From Kalaharituber pfeilii (Eukaryota > Ascomycota > Pezizomycetes > Pezizales > Pezizaceae): a DNA stretch of 64,000 nt. A program made the translations under genes and the position numbers. Numbering within the stretch: the stretch's first letter is position 1; each line of letters starts with the position of its first letter. The stretch spans positions 1,054,001 through 1,118,000 of the forward strand of contig WHUZ01000004.1 in assembly GCA_015179045.1 (NCBI GenBank), written 5' to 3'. Positions 31,504-42,318 of this stretch are shown here, piece after piece. Below the pieces are notes generated by a model, which saw nothing but the letters and a program-made list of their open reading frames with translations, was not told the DNA's origin and did not search any database.

Positions 31504-33715
31504 TCAAGGCCGCCCATACCAACTTTTGTCCTTGCGTGTACTTGACCTTCCGCAAGTTTCCACACACCAGCTCCACCTACCATATGCATGGCCGATTTCG
31601 CTCATTGATAGCACCCACTGCCTAGTTATAAAAAAGACGGAAATGCGCAACTCAAACAGGCGCCGAGCAACACAGCAAGCATCAGGACCCTCATTTATCT
31701 CCATTCCTTCATTATGCCTACATATATCAAAATGAAACAAATGCAAAATACACCATACGATATCGGTATACTGAAAATCGAAAGCACTATAGTTATGCAG
31801 GTCAGCACTATACTTATGAAGATCTCGCGGTGACCTCTGAAGATTACTATCCATGGTTTGACGCTGACCATCCATGGCTTTACTGATTCGTAAAATGAAG
31901 GAACTTCTGTCTCTTGGGTACGTCTCCTGGCAGGTGGTAGTGGTGAGCTCTGCCCTATGCCCCAGGTCTGCCGCCAATAGGCACTTAAATGATGTAACTC
32001 CAGTTTTTTTTGACCCGTCAGGCAATTCCAGGACCTGCTCCTCAAGCAAGGACACGCACTGCTCGATCTTCGTTCTCCGTGAATCTCCATTCCAGTGTGG
32101 CCCTAGAATACTATGGAGCCCTCTCTCCACGATCTGAAGTTTGAACCCCTGAATTTCGCTCTCAATCTTATAGAGAGACTTCTGCAGTGCTGGAAGGAAC
32201 AAGGTGCATGCGGATCCACCGAACCTTTCGTGAACCTGGTTCACTTTCTCAACGACATCATCAAACGCACTGAATGTGGCAGACAGTGAACCACCGGGTA
32301 CTAGGGGCCAGGGCCTCCCATCGCAAGATTCACATGGTTTCGTCCACCATCGCTCGCTGGTAGGGTTGTTGGGACTGGCAAAGCAGATACCAGCAAGCCC
32401 GAATTTGTCATTAAGACCCTGGAGAAGGCCGCCAAGCACAACTGGGTGACAGCGGCACTTGCTCCAGTCTGGTGTGAAGTCCGGTACCTCGAACCCGGAA
32501 TCCTCCATTCCCTGAATTAAGTTGGCATCCATTCCTTCATTATTGCGTTTTGTCAGATTCCATATTGCCACCCTGATCAACTTTCTCAGGTTGTGCACCA
32601 CCATTTGGATAGTATCGCTAATGTAACCTGCGGAAAGATTAGCGACCACTCACGCTGAGTCATACATGCAACGCGGGTTTCTAGCAATGGTGTTCACCTT
32701 CAAGTCTCATGTCTGGAATCAAAAAATCATCCACGTCATTATTAAATACAAGAAGAGAAGACTGCACTGTGGTGGCCGACTGGTATCGCGGTACCATTGT
32801 CAGCACGTATCTGCGAGAAAAATATTGAAATGCTGGTGCATCCCCAAGGATGAAGGATATGTTTAGAAGTGATTTCACACGCTTGACATCGGTTAGCTGC
32901 TGGTCGTTCAGATCATCAGTAATCTTTGCCTGTAGCTTCGATAACCAATGTATCAAAGGGAACAACATGAATTCATTAACATAGTGGAACCAATATGCCC
33001 ACATGGCACGGTACTCGATTCCTCGTAATGAGTGCGTTTGAGAAATCTCGTCGGACCTCCCGTGAAGGATCATCAAGATATCCTCGACAGCATCAACTTG
33101 TCGCTTGAAGTCCTGTGAATTGTTCTGCAAATGGTCCTGCAAACTGCTATCTTGTGGGTGATCGGGAGGTGAAAATGGGATGGGGCAGGTGAGCGAGAGG
33201 ACTTTTTCTGGCTTGTTTCCGCCCTGGCGATCGTCCGGGGTCTTGTAATATCGCACAGCGCGTAGAGTCTCCACTTTCTCCTCGCACCCATCCGCTGTCA
33301 CTCCCGTCAGGGCGGATTCCAATACTGGACTTCGCCGGATTTTGTCCTCCGAGACACGGAAATACCATTGATGGACCACCGCCTCAGAATCCTTTGGGAC
33401 AAACTTGAGCTCCAGCAGCATACTCTTCGTATCTCGGTTCCTGTACAAAACGGTACACCTTCCCTCTTCTATTGTGACATCGCGAAAATTTAGGTGTACA
33501 ACTTCAGCCAATGACGGATGACTATTGCCAGTTGGGGTTGACGCGCCACTGAAGTGTTCCGTAGGAGTGCGGATTCCTGGGCTGGAGACGGAGAGGGTAT
33601 CCCACTCGTGCGTTGACTGGACCCCTTCCGAGGGAGATGTGGAGAGATTGGGGATCGGTGAGGGTCCAAAATTTCGTACCTCAGTTGGTGGACGGGCCAC
33701 TGGATCGGAATCCAT
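31504..33715 (-). CDS. Diverged BTB-like family protein, two exons
   Basis: Exon 1 is 33715-32698 and exon 2 is 32627-31504; the 70-bp intron has a GTGAAC donor, GCTAATC branch site and GCAG acceptor. The product is about 713 residues. The N-terminal third has a Ser/Pro-rich leader, then YFRVSEDKIRRSPVLESAL, which fits the BTB F-x-V-S...SPVF pattern. Next comes LLNISFILGDAPAFQYFSRR, matching LRLAIAAGDKLACKHAV of the gene at 20494-21971, and the intron lies after the same Gly in the same phase. The C-terminal half is unique (CRCHPVVLGGLLQGLNDKFG). Family membership is inferred; function unknown. A TATA-like motif lies about 45 bp upstream on the minus strand. Confidence 0.7.
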
Positions 33716-33882
33716 TATCGTAGTTAATTGACAATGTTGGGAATTAGTGGACCCGAATTTATAAATTATAAGTACACAAGAGTCAATAAATAAGTTACTT
33801 GCGCGACTTTTAGAATTGTGACACGAGGAGGTTTACTGTCGAATGCAGATTGGATTAAAATATCGTGTGCAGGCAGCAGCAG

Positions 33883-33952
33883 GTTTTTTTTTTTTTATTT
33901 CATTAATCGCGTGCCGCCCGGAGGGCTATGGCAATGTTTAAGTACATAATTG
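33883..33952 (-). mobile_element. Ultrashort A-family retroposon (70 bp)
   Basis: T13, an A hairpin with ATTGC/GCGAT outer pairing, and about 18 extra nt. Duplication aggcagcagcag at 33871-33882 and 33953-33964. Confidence 0.88.
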
Positions 33953-33964
33953 AGGCAGCAGCAG

Positions 33965-34474
33965 AGAAAGTAGCTCAGGAGTGGGGTAAAGTAATTATGT
34001 CACGGTTCAACCTATGCGTTGTTTATGTGCATTGTAAGTATGTTCAGGTCTGACACTAGTGATGTTGGTAAGGCAACAACGGCTCTAGGCACCAGCAGCT
34101 GACGCTCTCCAAAGGGCGGAGGAACTAGACTGAATGGGAAGGCGCAGCGCAGGTCAATATGCAGGGTGTATGCGGATGCCAACCTATGTGATGTGCACAC
34201 ATACCTGTAAGGAATTCAGCAATGCTGATAAAGATGCAGAATTGCACGTTGAGGTCTGTCTACGGTGCGATGTGTAAATTTCCGCTCGAGCGATGCGACG
34301 TCTTCTAGACTGAGACTTCTTCTCTTGCAACATCTGCATGCAAGCTTGTGACATACTTTATATGTAATCATAATTCCTTCATCCCGAACTATTGGTCAAA
34401 ATCACGTTGGTTGAGCACAAATTGATATTAATACAAGTCTCTTGATAATACTTAGCATTGTGTCGTGTCGTACA
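33965..34474. other. Intergenic, nothing recognised
   Basis: Short ORFs only. Confidence 0.35.
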
Positions 34475-34485
34475 GCACTTTTGAG

Positions 34486-34488
<3 letters not shown>

Positions 34489-34523
<35 letters not shown>

Positions 34524-34558
34524 ATAACCCCGCTTGTAGCACGTGGCCATGGCAGGGT
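34489..34558 (-). mobile_element. Ultrashort B-family retroposon (70 bp)
   Basis: T28 and the B hairpin, starting ACCCTGCC on its own strand. The 14-bp duplication gcacttttgaggta lies at 34475-34488 and 34559-34572. Confidence 0.93.
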
Positions 34559-34572
34559 GCACTTTTGAGGTA

Positions 34573-35504
34573 GGAACTGTATTGTTGAGGCACCAAGGGA
34601 AATCAGTATTTGCAACTGTATGTAAACGCATTTTTAACTACGGGAGGTATGCCTTACCTATTCCAGGTAACCACCCATGATTAATTGGCAAGGTCGTCGA
34701 GCGCAGACACGCACGTTTGATAAGGTCACATTTCAAAGAAGGTAGGGCTAGGTTGCTGCACATTTTGCATGATCGACATTGGAGGCCTTAAGTAGCATCA
34801 CCTTCGACCAGTAGTAGTCTGATACGTAGAGTGCAGGACTTGGCATGAGACGAGGAGAATTGGTGTACTTCTGAGACTAAAACTACATTAATATTCAACA
34901 TGTTGTAACATTGCCGGTCAGCATTAGTAAGCAGCACCATATGTGTCATTTTGCTGCTTGAGCAATCGCACACCCTTCAGGCGCTTTACATAGTCACTTT
35001 ATGCGGTCGCTTTACACGGTCGCTTTACATGGTCCCATTACATAGTGTTTTATTTTATCCTCGATTTCATTGTGAAATGAATTTCATAGAACTATATTGG
35101 AGTGCAGCAAAGAGAGATGCTCATGAGAACTGCTTCGTATTATGCAGCTGGCACTCAAGGATGGTCATCAATATATTATATGATGTATGGCCGTCAGAAA
35201 TCATCTACATAAAAGTCACCGGCAGGTGCGAGAAGGCTGTTACGGCTAAGGTGAGACTTACCCGACAAGGGGAACACTTACCCTGAATCGTTACATAAGA
35301 CCAATGCTGATAGACCGGACTGATCACCCGTTAGGCTGGGCAGTAGATTCATTTGTTCATCGAATAGGGTAGTGCTAAGGAAGTGTGTACCAAACGTTTA
35401 TGGTAAGATCTTCGGATCTGCAATGCACTCGGCTATAAAGCTAATATGCGCACATGTACTCGTACATATCATTATCTCGCGTCTGTACTATTGTTGCATG
35501 TTTC
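34573..35504. other. Intergenic with a short tandem motif
   Basis: Three imperfect units of about 15 bp (ggtcgctttaca-like) occur at 35000-35045. No gene recognised. Confidence 0.35.
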
Positions 35505-35856
35505 TGTTACGTTTACCTGTTACTACAGGTATTGGCATTGATAAGGAATTGTCGTTTCTTTATTTGCTTGACTAGTCATATATGATGCGCTCAGTCTATT
35601 TAAGCGCAGGCGATAGCACAGTTGAAAGAATCAAGACACAAGCGGTGTTCTAAGTTCTCTATAACTCTGAAACCTATCGTTTCCTTATTACGCCCGTGAA
35701 CCACTCCGCTCCGCTGCGTGCTCCACGCCGAACTGCTGCCCTTCCGGGCCGCCGTATATACACCTCCGTAGCCATTTCGGCCCGCCGCTATACACCTCCG
35801 TAGCCGTAACACCTAGCCTCCGGCCCAGCGTAGCCGAGCCCCTCACGCCCGTAACA
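35505..35856. mobile_element. Possible solo LTR
   Basis: Ends tgttacg...cgtaaca, and contains a tatttaag motif and a GC-rich half with a short duplicated motif (ccgctatacacctccgtagc). No 5-bp duplication was found, so the boundaries are tentative. Confidence 0.35.
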
Positions 35857-35869
35857 AAGGCAAACCCCT

Positions 35870-36620
35870 TTGATAACTAATTCATATATATGAAGCTTAG
35901 CATGTAACACTTTCTACATTTTTTAAGAAAGTAAAAAGACTTTAAATCTTATCAGCTTTATAGTAAATAAAGATTTTACTATAAAAATAATAGAGCATCT
36001 TAAATAATATAAATTTTTAATATTTTTATCTTAGTTTATATTTAAATAATCATTATTAATAGATTTTATATTATATTAATTATTAACTTCTAGTACCCTC
36101 TTTTTCTATTATTTATATATAAAATTATATAAATATAGAATTAAAATAAAAAACTTAATAAAAATATAAAAACTATATAATTATATAATATAATAAATAT
36201 ATATTTACTTTAATAAGTAAAAAATTTATTAAACTAATATAATTATTTAGTAAAAGTTTTTAATAAATTTTTTTTTTTTAGTATTTTTAAATATATATAT
36301 TTTTAAAACTTATAAAACTTATATTTCTAAATTATAAAGTTTTATTAATAGTATTAAATATAAAAACTTTATATAATAATAATTAAGTTTTTCTTATAAT
36401 ATTATATTATTACTTTTTATATTATAGTTTTTTTATATATAGATTTTCTTTTATACTTTATATACTATTACTTGTTTAAGTTATATATTAAGTAAATTAT
36501 TAATAATTAAGATATTTCAATTTTTATTTATATAAACCTTGTTACTACATGTGCTTGAATTACTTCTACTAAAACTTTTCCTTAGTAACTCTACTTACTA
36601 TAAAAAGCAATTAGTAGAGC
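35870..36620. repeat. AT-rich block, probably RIP-degraded repeat
   Basis: About 750 bp almost free of G and C, dominated by TATA/TTAA words, with no ORFs. The switch from the GC-rich 35700-35860 is abrupt. It is the type of sequence left by repeat-induced point mutation in ascomycetes, but the original element cannot be recognised. Confidence 0.65.
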
Positions 36621-36673
36621 TAACAATAAGTACGTAATCCTTCTTTGAATTATTGTACGCCCCTTCATACGGA

Positions 36674-36905
36674 AGCAGAGATGCTCAAGGGGAGAGGATG
36701 GATTGTACACACTCTTGGATGACCAAGATGAAGGGGAGGGCCTTCGGGGAGTGATAGGAATCTTGGAATGGGCGAGGGGTTAGCCCCGGGGATTTACTTC
36801 TATTTTTCCGTACTTGTACTTTGTTTTGATGTAACTAGACCTCGCCATAGCCCATAGGGCGGCACGCGAGTAATGATATATAAAAAAAAAAAAAAAAAAA
36901 AAAAA
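36674..36905 (+). mobile_element. A-family LINE 3' end (232 bp)
   Basis: Encodes the last ORF2 residues (LDDQDEGEGLRGVIGILEWA, then RG and a stop), a 3'UTR, the A hairpin (36842-36875) and poly(A). A short 6-bp duplication atacgg lies at 36668-36673 and 36906-36911. Confidence 0.75.
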
Positions 36906-36911
36906 ATACGG

Positions 36912-37334
36912 CTATCGTACCTGGGAAGTAGATGCACTAGCTTATAATTGAAGACAAACGGAGAAAGAATGCTATGGAAAATCAACAATAACTAAACAAC
37001 AATTAAAGTAACCACACGAATTTAGAAACGCAATAGAAATGAAAAGCATTGTGAAGCAAACTAAACGGAACAGGAAAACGGAAGCATGTAGACCGCCATT
37101 CCAAGGGCATTCTGTAAATAAAAGCACTTGAGTTGTGCGAAAGATCAAAGGCCCCAGGTTTGGGTAGCCTGTAGGTTTCCGTGATGTAGATGCGGGGTCA
37201 CGTGACACAAATAGATATGGTGTATGTGTGTTGATAATTTCTTGGAGTGCCCCATATAGTTGGCTTGCAGTAGGACTCACTCCTGCCTTAGGTCGTCCAA
37301 GCTGCTCCAGCAGAGGTTTCACTGTTCCTAGGCT
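36912..37334. other. Downstream flank of the zinc-finger gene
   Basis: The ORF at 36972-37322 (minus) has no recognisable domain and is considered 3' flank. Confidence 0.35.
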
Positions 37335-38097
37335 TCAGCGCCCAGCTTCTTGCTGATAATCAACCTCTACGCAGATTTTGCCCCATTTGCCCAGCCAATC
37401 CCGCACTGTAAGCCCTTTGGGTATTACATAACCATGCACCCTTCGGATATGCTCTCGTAAATTGTCCGAACGCTTCTGTTTATCGGAAGAGCAATGTGGA
37501 TATGGACAGCTGTAGTATTTATACTGCCGTGGGCATGGATTGGGTGGCGTGCCGCCAGTACCAGGAGGTGAGTCCCGTAAGTGGCCTATGACATTGCGGT
37601 CAACGTCAAGCAGACGAAGCTTGAAAGTATCAGAGAATTTTGGTTCTCCCTCCGTTTGGTAGCAGAAAATACTGTCCAAGGAGCTCAGACTGGTATCATG
37701 CAAATTTATCACGTCTTCTGCTGGGGAGCATGGAAATAAAGCTGCAGGCGCTTCGCTGTTCTCTACCTGCTGAGATACTCCAATCCAACCGCTGCCCCAA
37801 GTGAATTGGTCCTGGGAGCACAGGGAGCAATCCTAAAGGGTCAGCTGCAGTCAGTAGTGAAATATGAAATGAATTAACCTGTGCTTCCGGAGGTCTCACG
37901 ATAGGTCCTTTAACGTTTACTGCGGCTACTTGGCATTCGCAATTGAAGCTTGACTTGAACGATGTATCAATCAGGGGATACCATTCATAACTGGGATACT
38001 CTTGTGACATTTGGATTGCATCGTCTTCAGCGACGGCTCGATAGCAGCTTTGTGACTTGTTCCTTCCTGAGACTTCGGCCTTCATTGGAATCGTCAT
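37335..38097 (-). CDS. Single C2H2-type zinc-finger protein, two exons
   Basis: Exon 1 is 38097-37879 and exon 2 is 37811-37335, joined in phase 0 across a 67-bp intron (GTTAAT donor, CTGAC branch, CCCAG acceptor). The product is about 231 residues. The only recognisable domain is a C-terminal finger: CPYPHC, then RSDNLREHIRRVH, giving C-x4-C-x13-H-x4-H, followed by IPKG and W-rich LTVRDWLGKWGKI. The gene at 47631-48518 shares this finger and its tail, so they are paralogues. A nuclear DNA-binding role is likely from the family, with target unknown. Reading through the intron gives an early stop, which supports splicing. Confidence 0.7.
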
Positions 38098-38689
38098 AGG
38101 ATAGTCTGAAATCTGGTTATGGTAAAGCCGGCGAGGTGTGATCGTTTACTATTAGTCCGTTTGTGATTGATATACACACCGTTGTAGTCTCCTCCGGTAC
38201 GAGCCCTCTAGTAAGTAATGAAACTGGAAGTCCTACCTCACACTACTGGAGGCGAGTTTTGAGGTGTTGGCTGGTGCAATAACCTACACGGGCACAGGAC
38301 CTTAACCAGCTTATATATATTATTAATGTCAAGCTGAACGATATATAAGATGGGACATACGGTGCGTGAGCACCATGTCTAATTCGGCACCATATACCAA
38401 TGATTTGGCATCTAAGCAAAGAGCTCGTGACAATAGTTCGAGGGCTGAGTTCACAACTCTGCCTCTGTTACATGCACCCCTCTACAGCCTCAAGCTTCCT
38501 GTGCCTTCAATACGATGTCGCGCTGGATTCGGATTGCGCGGGACGGGGCTGTAGAGTTTATGAATAAACACCGACAAATGCAGCAAAGCTAAGCTCACCC
38601 GGTGAGCTTATCCATGCTATGTGTGTAAGTAACATGCATTTAATACACCTCCCTGTCGCAATTAAGCGATTTCAGAAACAAGGCAAGGC
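38098..38689. other. Upstream region of the zinc-finger gene
   Basis: Contains tatatatatt near 38310 as a possible minus-strand promoter element; no other gene. Confidence 0.35.
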
Positions 38690-39295
38690 AACACGAGAGA
38701 TTCAGGCAGGTATCAAGCGTATTTCCTCTTAACCTCCATGACCTGATGAACAGCGAAAGGACGAGGCAATGTGATGACTAAGGCTCGAACATTTGGAGAA
38801 GGGGGCACAGAATCGCATACTGCGATGGGAGTCGGTTAGACACCCAGCAACAAGCAGCTGGCAGGGAAGTCCATTCATCTGGGAGAGACCGCGCAGCAAG
38901 GCAAGGCAGAAAGAGTCAGTACGCACCTAGCGGTGGGTTTCAAGGCAGCAGAGAGACTAGCCACTACGGGACAACAAGCTTGCTTAGGTGTGGACAGGAA
39001 AGGGAAGTGGTTGTAAGATTGGAAAGACAGAGGGCTACAGGTGTAGGCGTTGCGAGGAGGCAGAGGAAACAGCAGCCCATTGGGTGGAGGGCGTTGAAGA
39101 TGATGGGCAATGAGGGTCCCGACATGGCAAGAGCTCAAGAGCTGGCCGACATGGAAGTAGGGAGGACAGAACGAATATAAGAGTTGGTGCTGAAGGCAGT
39201 AGCAGGAGAAGATGGCAGGAGCGAAGAGTTTCTATTTTCCAGTATCTTTGGACGGAGCTTCCCTGGGCGGCGTAGGAGTAATGATAACTTTTTTT
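38690..39295 (+). mobile_element. Degenerate LINE ORF2 3' end
   Basis: Around 39035-39090 the plus strand encodes CRRCEEAEETAAHWVEG, the C-x2-C..ET..H zinc-knuckle pattern of LINE ORF2, with frameshifts on each side. The end (39265-39297) resembles an A tail (gggcggcgtaggagtaatga) without a good hairpin or poly(A). An old copy. Confidence 0.55.
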
Positions 39296-39297
39296 TA

Positions 39298-39790
39298 AAA
39301 AATGCAATAGGTCTAACTTTCTGCTCTTATTTGCGAGATGCCTTGTAAAATTACTTAATATTTTGTCTCATTAGCTCATTCCCGACGAACTTATGGTACG
39401 ACAACCCTTAAGCTTGGCATTTGTGCGTCACTGGTGTACGTGACAGTTAAGCTAGGCTACCTTGCAAGGATCTAAGAGAGCTCACGCCTATACTCCAATT
39501 AATCGCTCCAATTGAAATTAAGAGCCGCAGGGCAAATTTAGACTATCATAGTGGTTTGCGCTCTAGCTTAAATAGGCACCTTTGGCTTGGCATTTGCCGC
39601 CTGGCAGTTTTGCCCGCTCGTTTAAAAACAGCTGACTAGCGCATAATTAGTCAGCCGTTCCAATACTTTTTGAATGAGCGAGTAAAACATTAAGAATGGA
39701 TATCATTGAAATCAGATTTGGTGGAGCTAATCGGGTTGGAAATTTTTGATGGGTGGATATGTCCGCTTTTAACTTCCGGCACCATACTCC
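39298..39790. other. Intergenic, nothing recognised
   Basis: AT-leaning sequence with a repeated tttggcttggcatttg-like motif; no gene. Confidence 0.3.
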
Positions 39791-39800
39791 ACGAAAATTG

Positions 39801-39803
<3 letters not shown>

Positions 39804-39835
<32 letters not shown>

Positions 39836-39894
39836 CATTACTCGCTTGCCGCCCTAGGGGCTATGGCGAGATTAGTTACATGAAGTAAGGTGAT
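39804..39894 (-). mobile_element. Short A-family retroposon (91 bp)
   Basis: T27, the A hairpin and about 25 nt of 3'UTR. The 13-bp duplication acgaaaattgctt lies at 39791-39803 and 39895-39907. Confidence 0.92.
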
Positions 39895-39939
39895 ACGAAA
39901 ATTGCTTAATTCACAGCCTTACAGTAACATGCATAAGCG

Positions 39940-40262
39940 TCGTGAGGAGCACGTGGTGTTCAGGTGTGCTGACGTGGAACGGCCCCAGAGGAGGGATGAG
40001 ATGGAGTGTAAGTAACCTGGCGATGCTGGGAGGGCGTAGAGGAGAAAGGGTGGAGGCAGGAGGCAGTAGAGGGCAACCCGGCCGAGGTATGGTTCGCTGA
40101 CCTCGATCTGGGCTAGCAGAAGGCCGGAGGGTATTTTCGGTACCGAATTGTGTACTTAGGACAGACAGGTAGTTTCTTTAATCTGGCCCGGGTATATGGG
40201 TCCCTGCCATAGGTTGGTAGCCTATATGCAGGGTTACGTGACGAGAAAAAAAAAAAGAAAAA
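39940..40262 (+). mobile_element. C-family LINE 3' remnant
   Basis: Encodes a degenerate ORF2 end (REEHVVFRCADVERPQRRDE, comparable to GEHLAFQCSQQRFRPEGF in the B LINE at 42.8 kb). It closes with a C tail (gtccctgccataggttggta... gcagggttacgtgacgag) and A-rich sequence. Target duplication not found. Confidence 0.55.
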
Positions 40263-40340
40263 CTCATACTCGTCTCCGTATACGTGGACCAAGAAGTTAA
40301 TTTAATTGGTTGCCATGCCATGGCGTCATTATATTGCAAG

Positions 40341-40685
40341 TAGTGAGCGGCACGAGCCGAGCCAGCTCGAGCCAGCTCGAGCTCAAACGAGCCAAGATCA
40401 TGCTAGTGTTTTTCCAAGGTTTCATAAACTGTAAATACCTAATATAGTCATAATTAGAGACTTCGAGCTCATTCTGACCTACCAACAACTTCGAAATGCT
40501 CAATTTAGCTGATAGTAGTGAGAAAGATGAAAATTTAGCTTAGTTTAGTTTAGTTTGTCAATATTATATATATAATCAATCTAGGCTCGAGCTCATGCCA
40601 GGCCAGCTCGAGCCGAGCTCACTTACCCCGAGCTGGCTCGAGCTCACCCTCCAGCTCGGCTCGAGTTAGCTCGTGCCGCTCACTA
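40341..40685. mobile_element. hAT-like MITE, copy 1
   Basis: Ends tagtgagcggcacgag / ctcgtgccgctcacta are inverted repeats. The interior is full of palindromic agctcgagc words, plus an AT-rich core shared with copies at 55278 and 62300. This copy has an internal deletion and no clear 8-bp duplication. Confidence 0.8.
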
Positions 40686-40720
40686 AGATTCAGCAAGTCC
40701 ATTCACGGGGTCCCCCTCCC

Positions 40721-40781
40721 GCCCTGCCATGGCGAACAGCTACAAGCGGGGTCACGTGAAAGAAAAAAAAAAAAAAAAAAA
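40721..40781 (+). mobile_element. Ultrashort B-family retroposon (61 bp)
   Basis: Starts GCCCTGCC, with the B hairpin and poly(A). The 13-bp duplication gggtccccctccc lies at 40708-40720 and 40782-40794. Confidence 0.93.
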
Positions 40782-40794
40782 GGGTCCCCCTCCC

Positions 40795-41054
40795 CTTCGT
40801 CCGCGGCCGGGGGCCTGTATAACGCCTCCCGTCCCCCTATGGCGGTACCATTGCTACTATCCTTTTACACTACAATGCGACGTGAGTCACGTCTCGACGC
40901 ACGTTTACACCGAAAGTGCCCACGCATAAGAGAATATATCTCAACAGCCACAGCAGATTGTTTTATGCTGTGTTGAAGTAACCTAAATCAAGTGTTACTA
41001 TTCACGCTCCGCAGCTTTGATTCTCCAGAACCATTATTTTTGTAGAATTATGGC
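40795..41054. other. Intergenic, nothing recognised
   Basis: No feature found. Confidence 0.3.
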
Positions 41055-41059
41055 TCTAG

Positions 41060-41605
41060 TGTTGAAAATGGTATAGTGCAACGTTCAGTCTTTCCACCAC
41101 GTTCTGTTCCTCTATGTCATTCTGTAATATTCTACTTTCTAGTTCTCTCATACGTCATGTATTCATTTGCCAAACATGATGTATTCTGGATGTTACTGTC
41201 TCTACGTTTTTTACTCTTGATACTTCTAGATATTTCTAAAGTCATCCTACCAGGAATCCTCGGCAATAGAGGACTACATCACTGGAGACACCAGATCGGG
41301 AAAGCAGACAGCCCAGAGTGCAGATGGTGCGGTAAATCACTGGAAATCACCGCACAGGTCTTGGCAGAATGTGAAGTTTGGAAACGAAAATGGCCGGGGG
41401 GAGAGGAGGGCCTAAGAAACCCCCCCAAAACAGACGGAGACAGAGATCCACTGGCGGAGATACTTGAATGGGCGGGTCGAGAGTAGAGACAGGATTTCCT
41501 TTTGAGCGCGGGACGCCGGGTTTCTTAAGTTTAGGACGCTTATGTTACACTCAATTTCATGTACCTAACCTCGCCATAGCCCATAGGGCGGCATGCGAGT
41601 AATGG

Positions 41606-41651
<46 letters not shown>

Positions 41652-41819
41652 CTAAAGTCATGTGAGCGTCACGCTACATACACATGACTTGCTTTTTCAT
41701 TCCTTATTTGAAAATATCTACATTCTCTTTGTACTCGAGATCTCAATCATAAATAGGTCTCGAACTTCCTCCTGTACGTAGGTTGAGCTTTAATCATTGA
41801 CTTCGTCCTTCCTCCAACA
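41060..41819 (+). mobile_element. Solo LTR (TGTTGAAAATGG family), split by a LINE
   Basis: The same LTR as 3641-3917, with perfect 5-bp flanks tctag at 41055-41059 and 41820-41824. A LINE end occupies 41246-41649. Without it the LTR is about 345 bp, including a 60-bp segment absent from the other copy. Confidence 0.85.
41246..41649 (+). mobile_element. A-family LINE 3' end in LTR (404 bp)
   Basis: Flanked by ttctaaagtcat (41234-41245 and 41650-41661). It encodes an open ORF2 C-terminus: ILGNRGLHHWRHQIGKADSP, CRWCGKSLEITAQVLAECEV, then TDGDRDPLAEILEWAGRE. The A hairpin and a poly(A) of over 40 follow. The uninserted site is preserved in the LTR copy at about 3762-3775. Confidence 0.92.
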
Positions 41820-41831
41820 TCTAGAAGTTTC

Positions 41832-42301
41832 TTTTTTTAATTTTTAATATCATTGCTCGCGTGCCGCCCGTGGGGCTATGGCGATTCAAGTACAAGATGC
41901 AGACAGGAATTATAAGGAAATAAACATGAGAGTTACTAGTAAACGGTCCTTGAGAGTGAAGAGATAAAGAATAGCGTCCCTAACGAATAGCGTCCCCTAA
42001 AGCGTCACTGACCCATCCATCCCATTAGTGTCATCAGAGGGTCTCCATCCTCCTCTGCTTCCCCCCGGAGGGGGGGTGAGGAGCGCTTCTCTGCCTCCGG
42101 GGTCCGGCACGTGGTCACTATGTGTGTTGTAGTCTCCTCTTCTTCCCCGCACCATCTGCATTCTGGTCCATCCGCCTTGCCCCGCTTGTATTGCCAGGAG
42201 CGTAAGCCCTTGCCTCCCAGTAGGCCCGCAAGTGTGCCTACTCGTCGTCCCAGCCTTTGCAGTGGTCTGTAGTTCGTTCCCAGCAGGTTCCTCTTCTCCG
42301 C
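41832..42301 (-). mobile_element. A-family LINE 3' end (470 bp)
   Basis: Flanked by tctagaagtttc (41820-41831 and 42302-42313). The minus strand encodes NYRPLQRLGRRVGTLAGLLG, CRWCGEEEETTTHIVTTC and a Trp-Met-Gly-Gln end, then the 3'UTR, an A hairpin with GCCC/GGGC inner stem, and a short impure poly(A). Confidence 0.88.
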
Positions 42302-42318
42302 TCTAGAAGTTTCGTATC

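Noticed and set aside
34951..35286. 111-codon plus-strand ORF
   Set aside because: Its N-terminal part is generated by a short tandem motif and the rest has no recognisable features.
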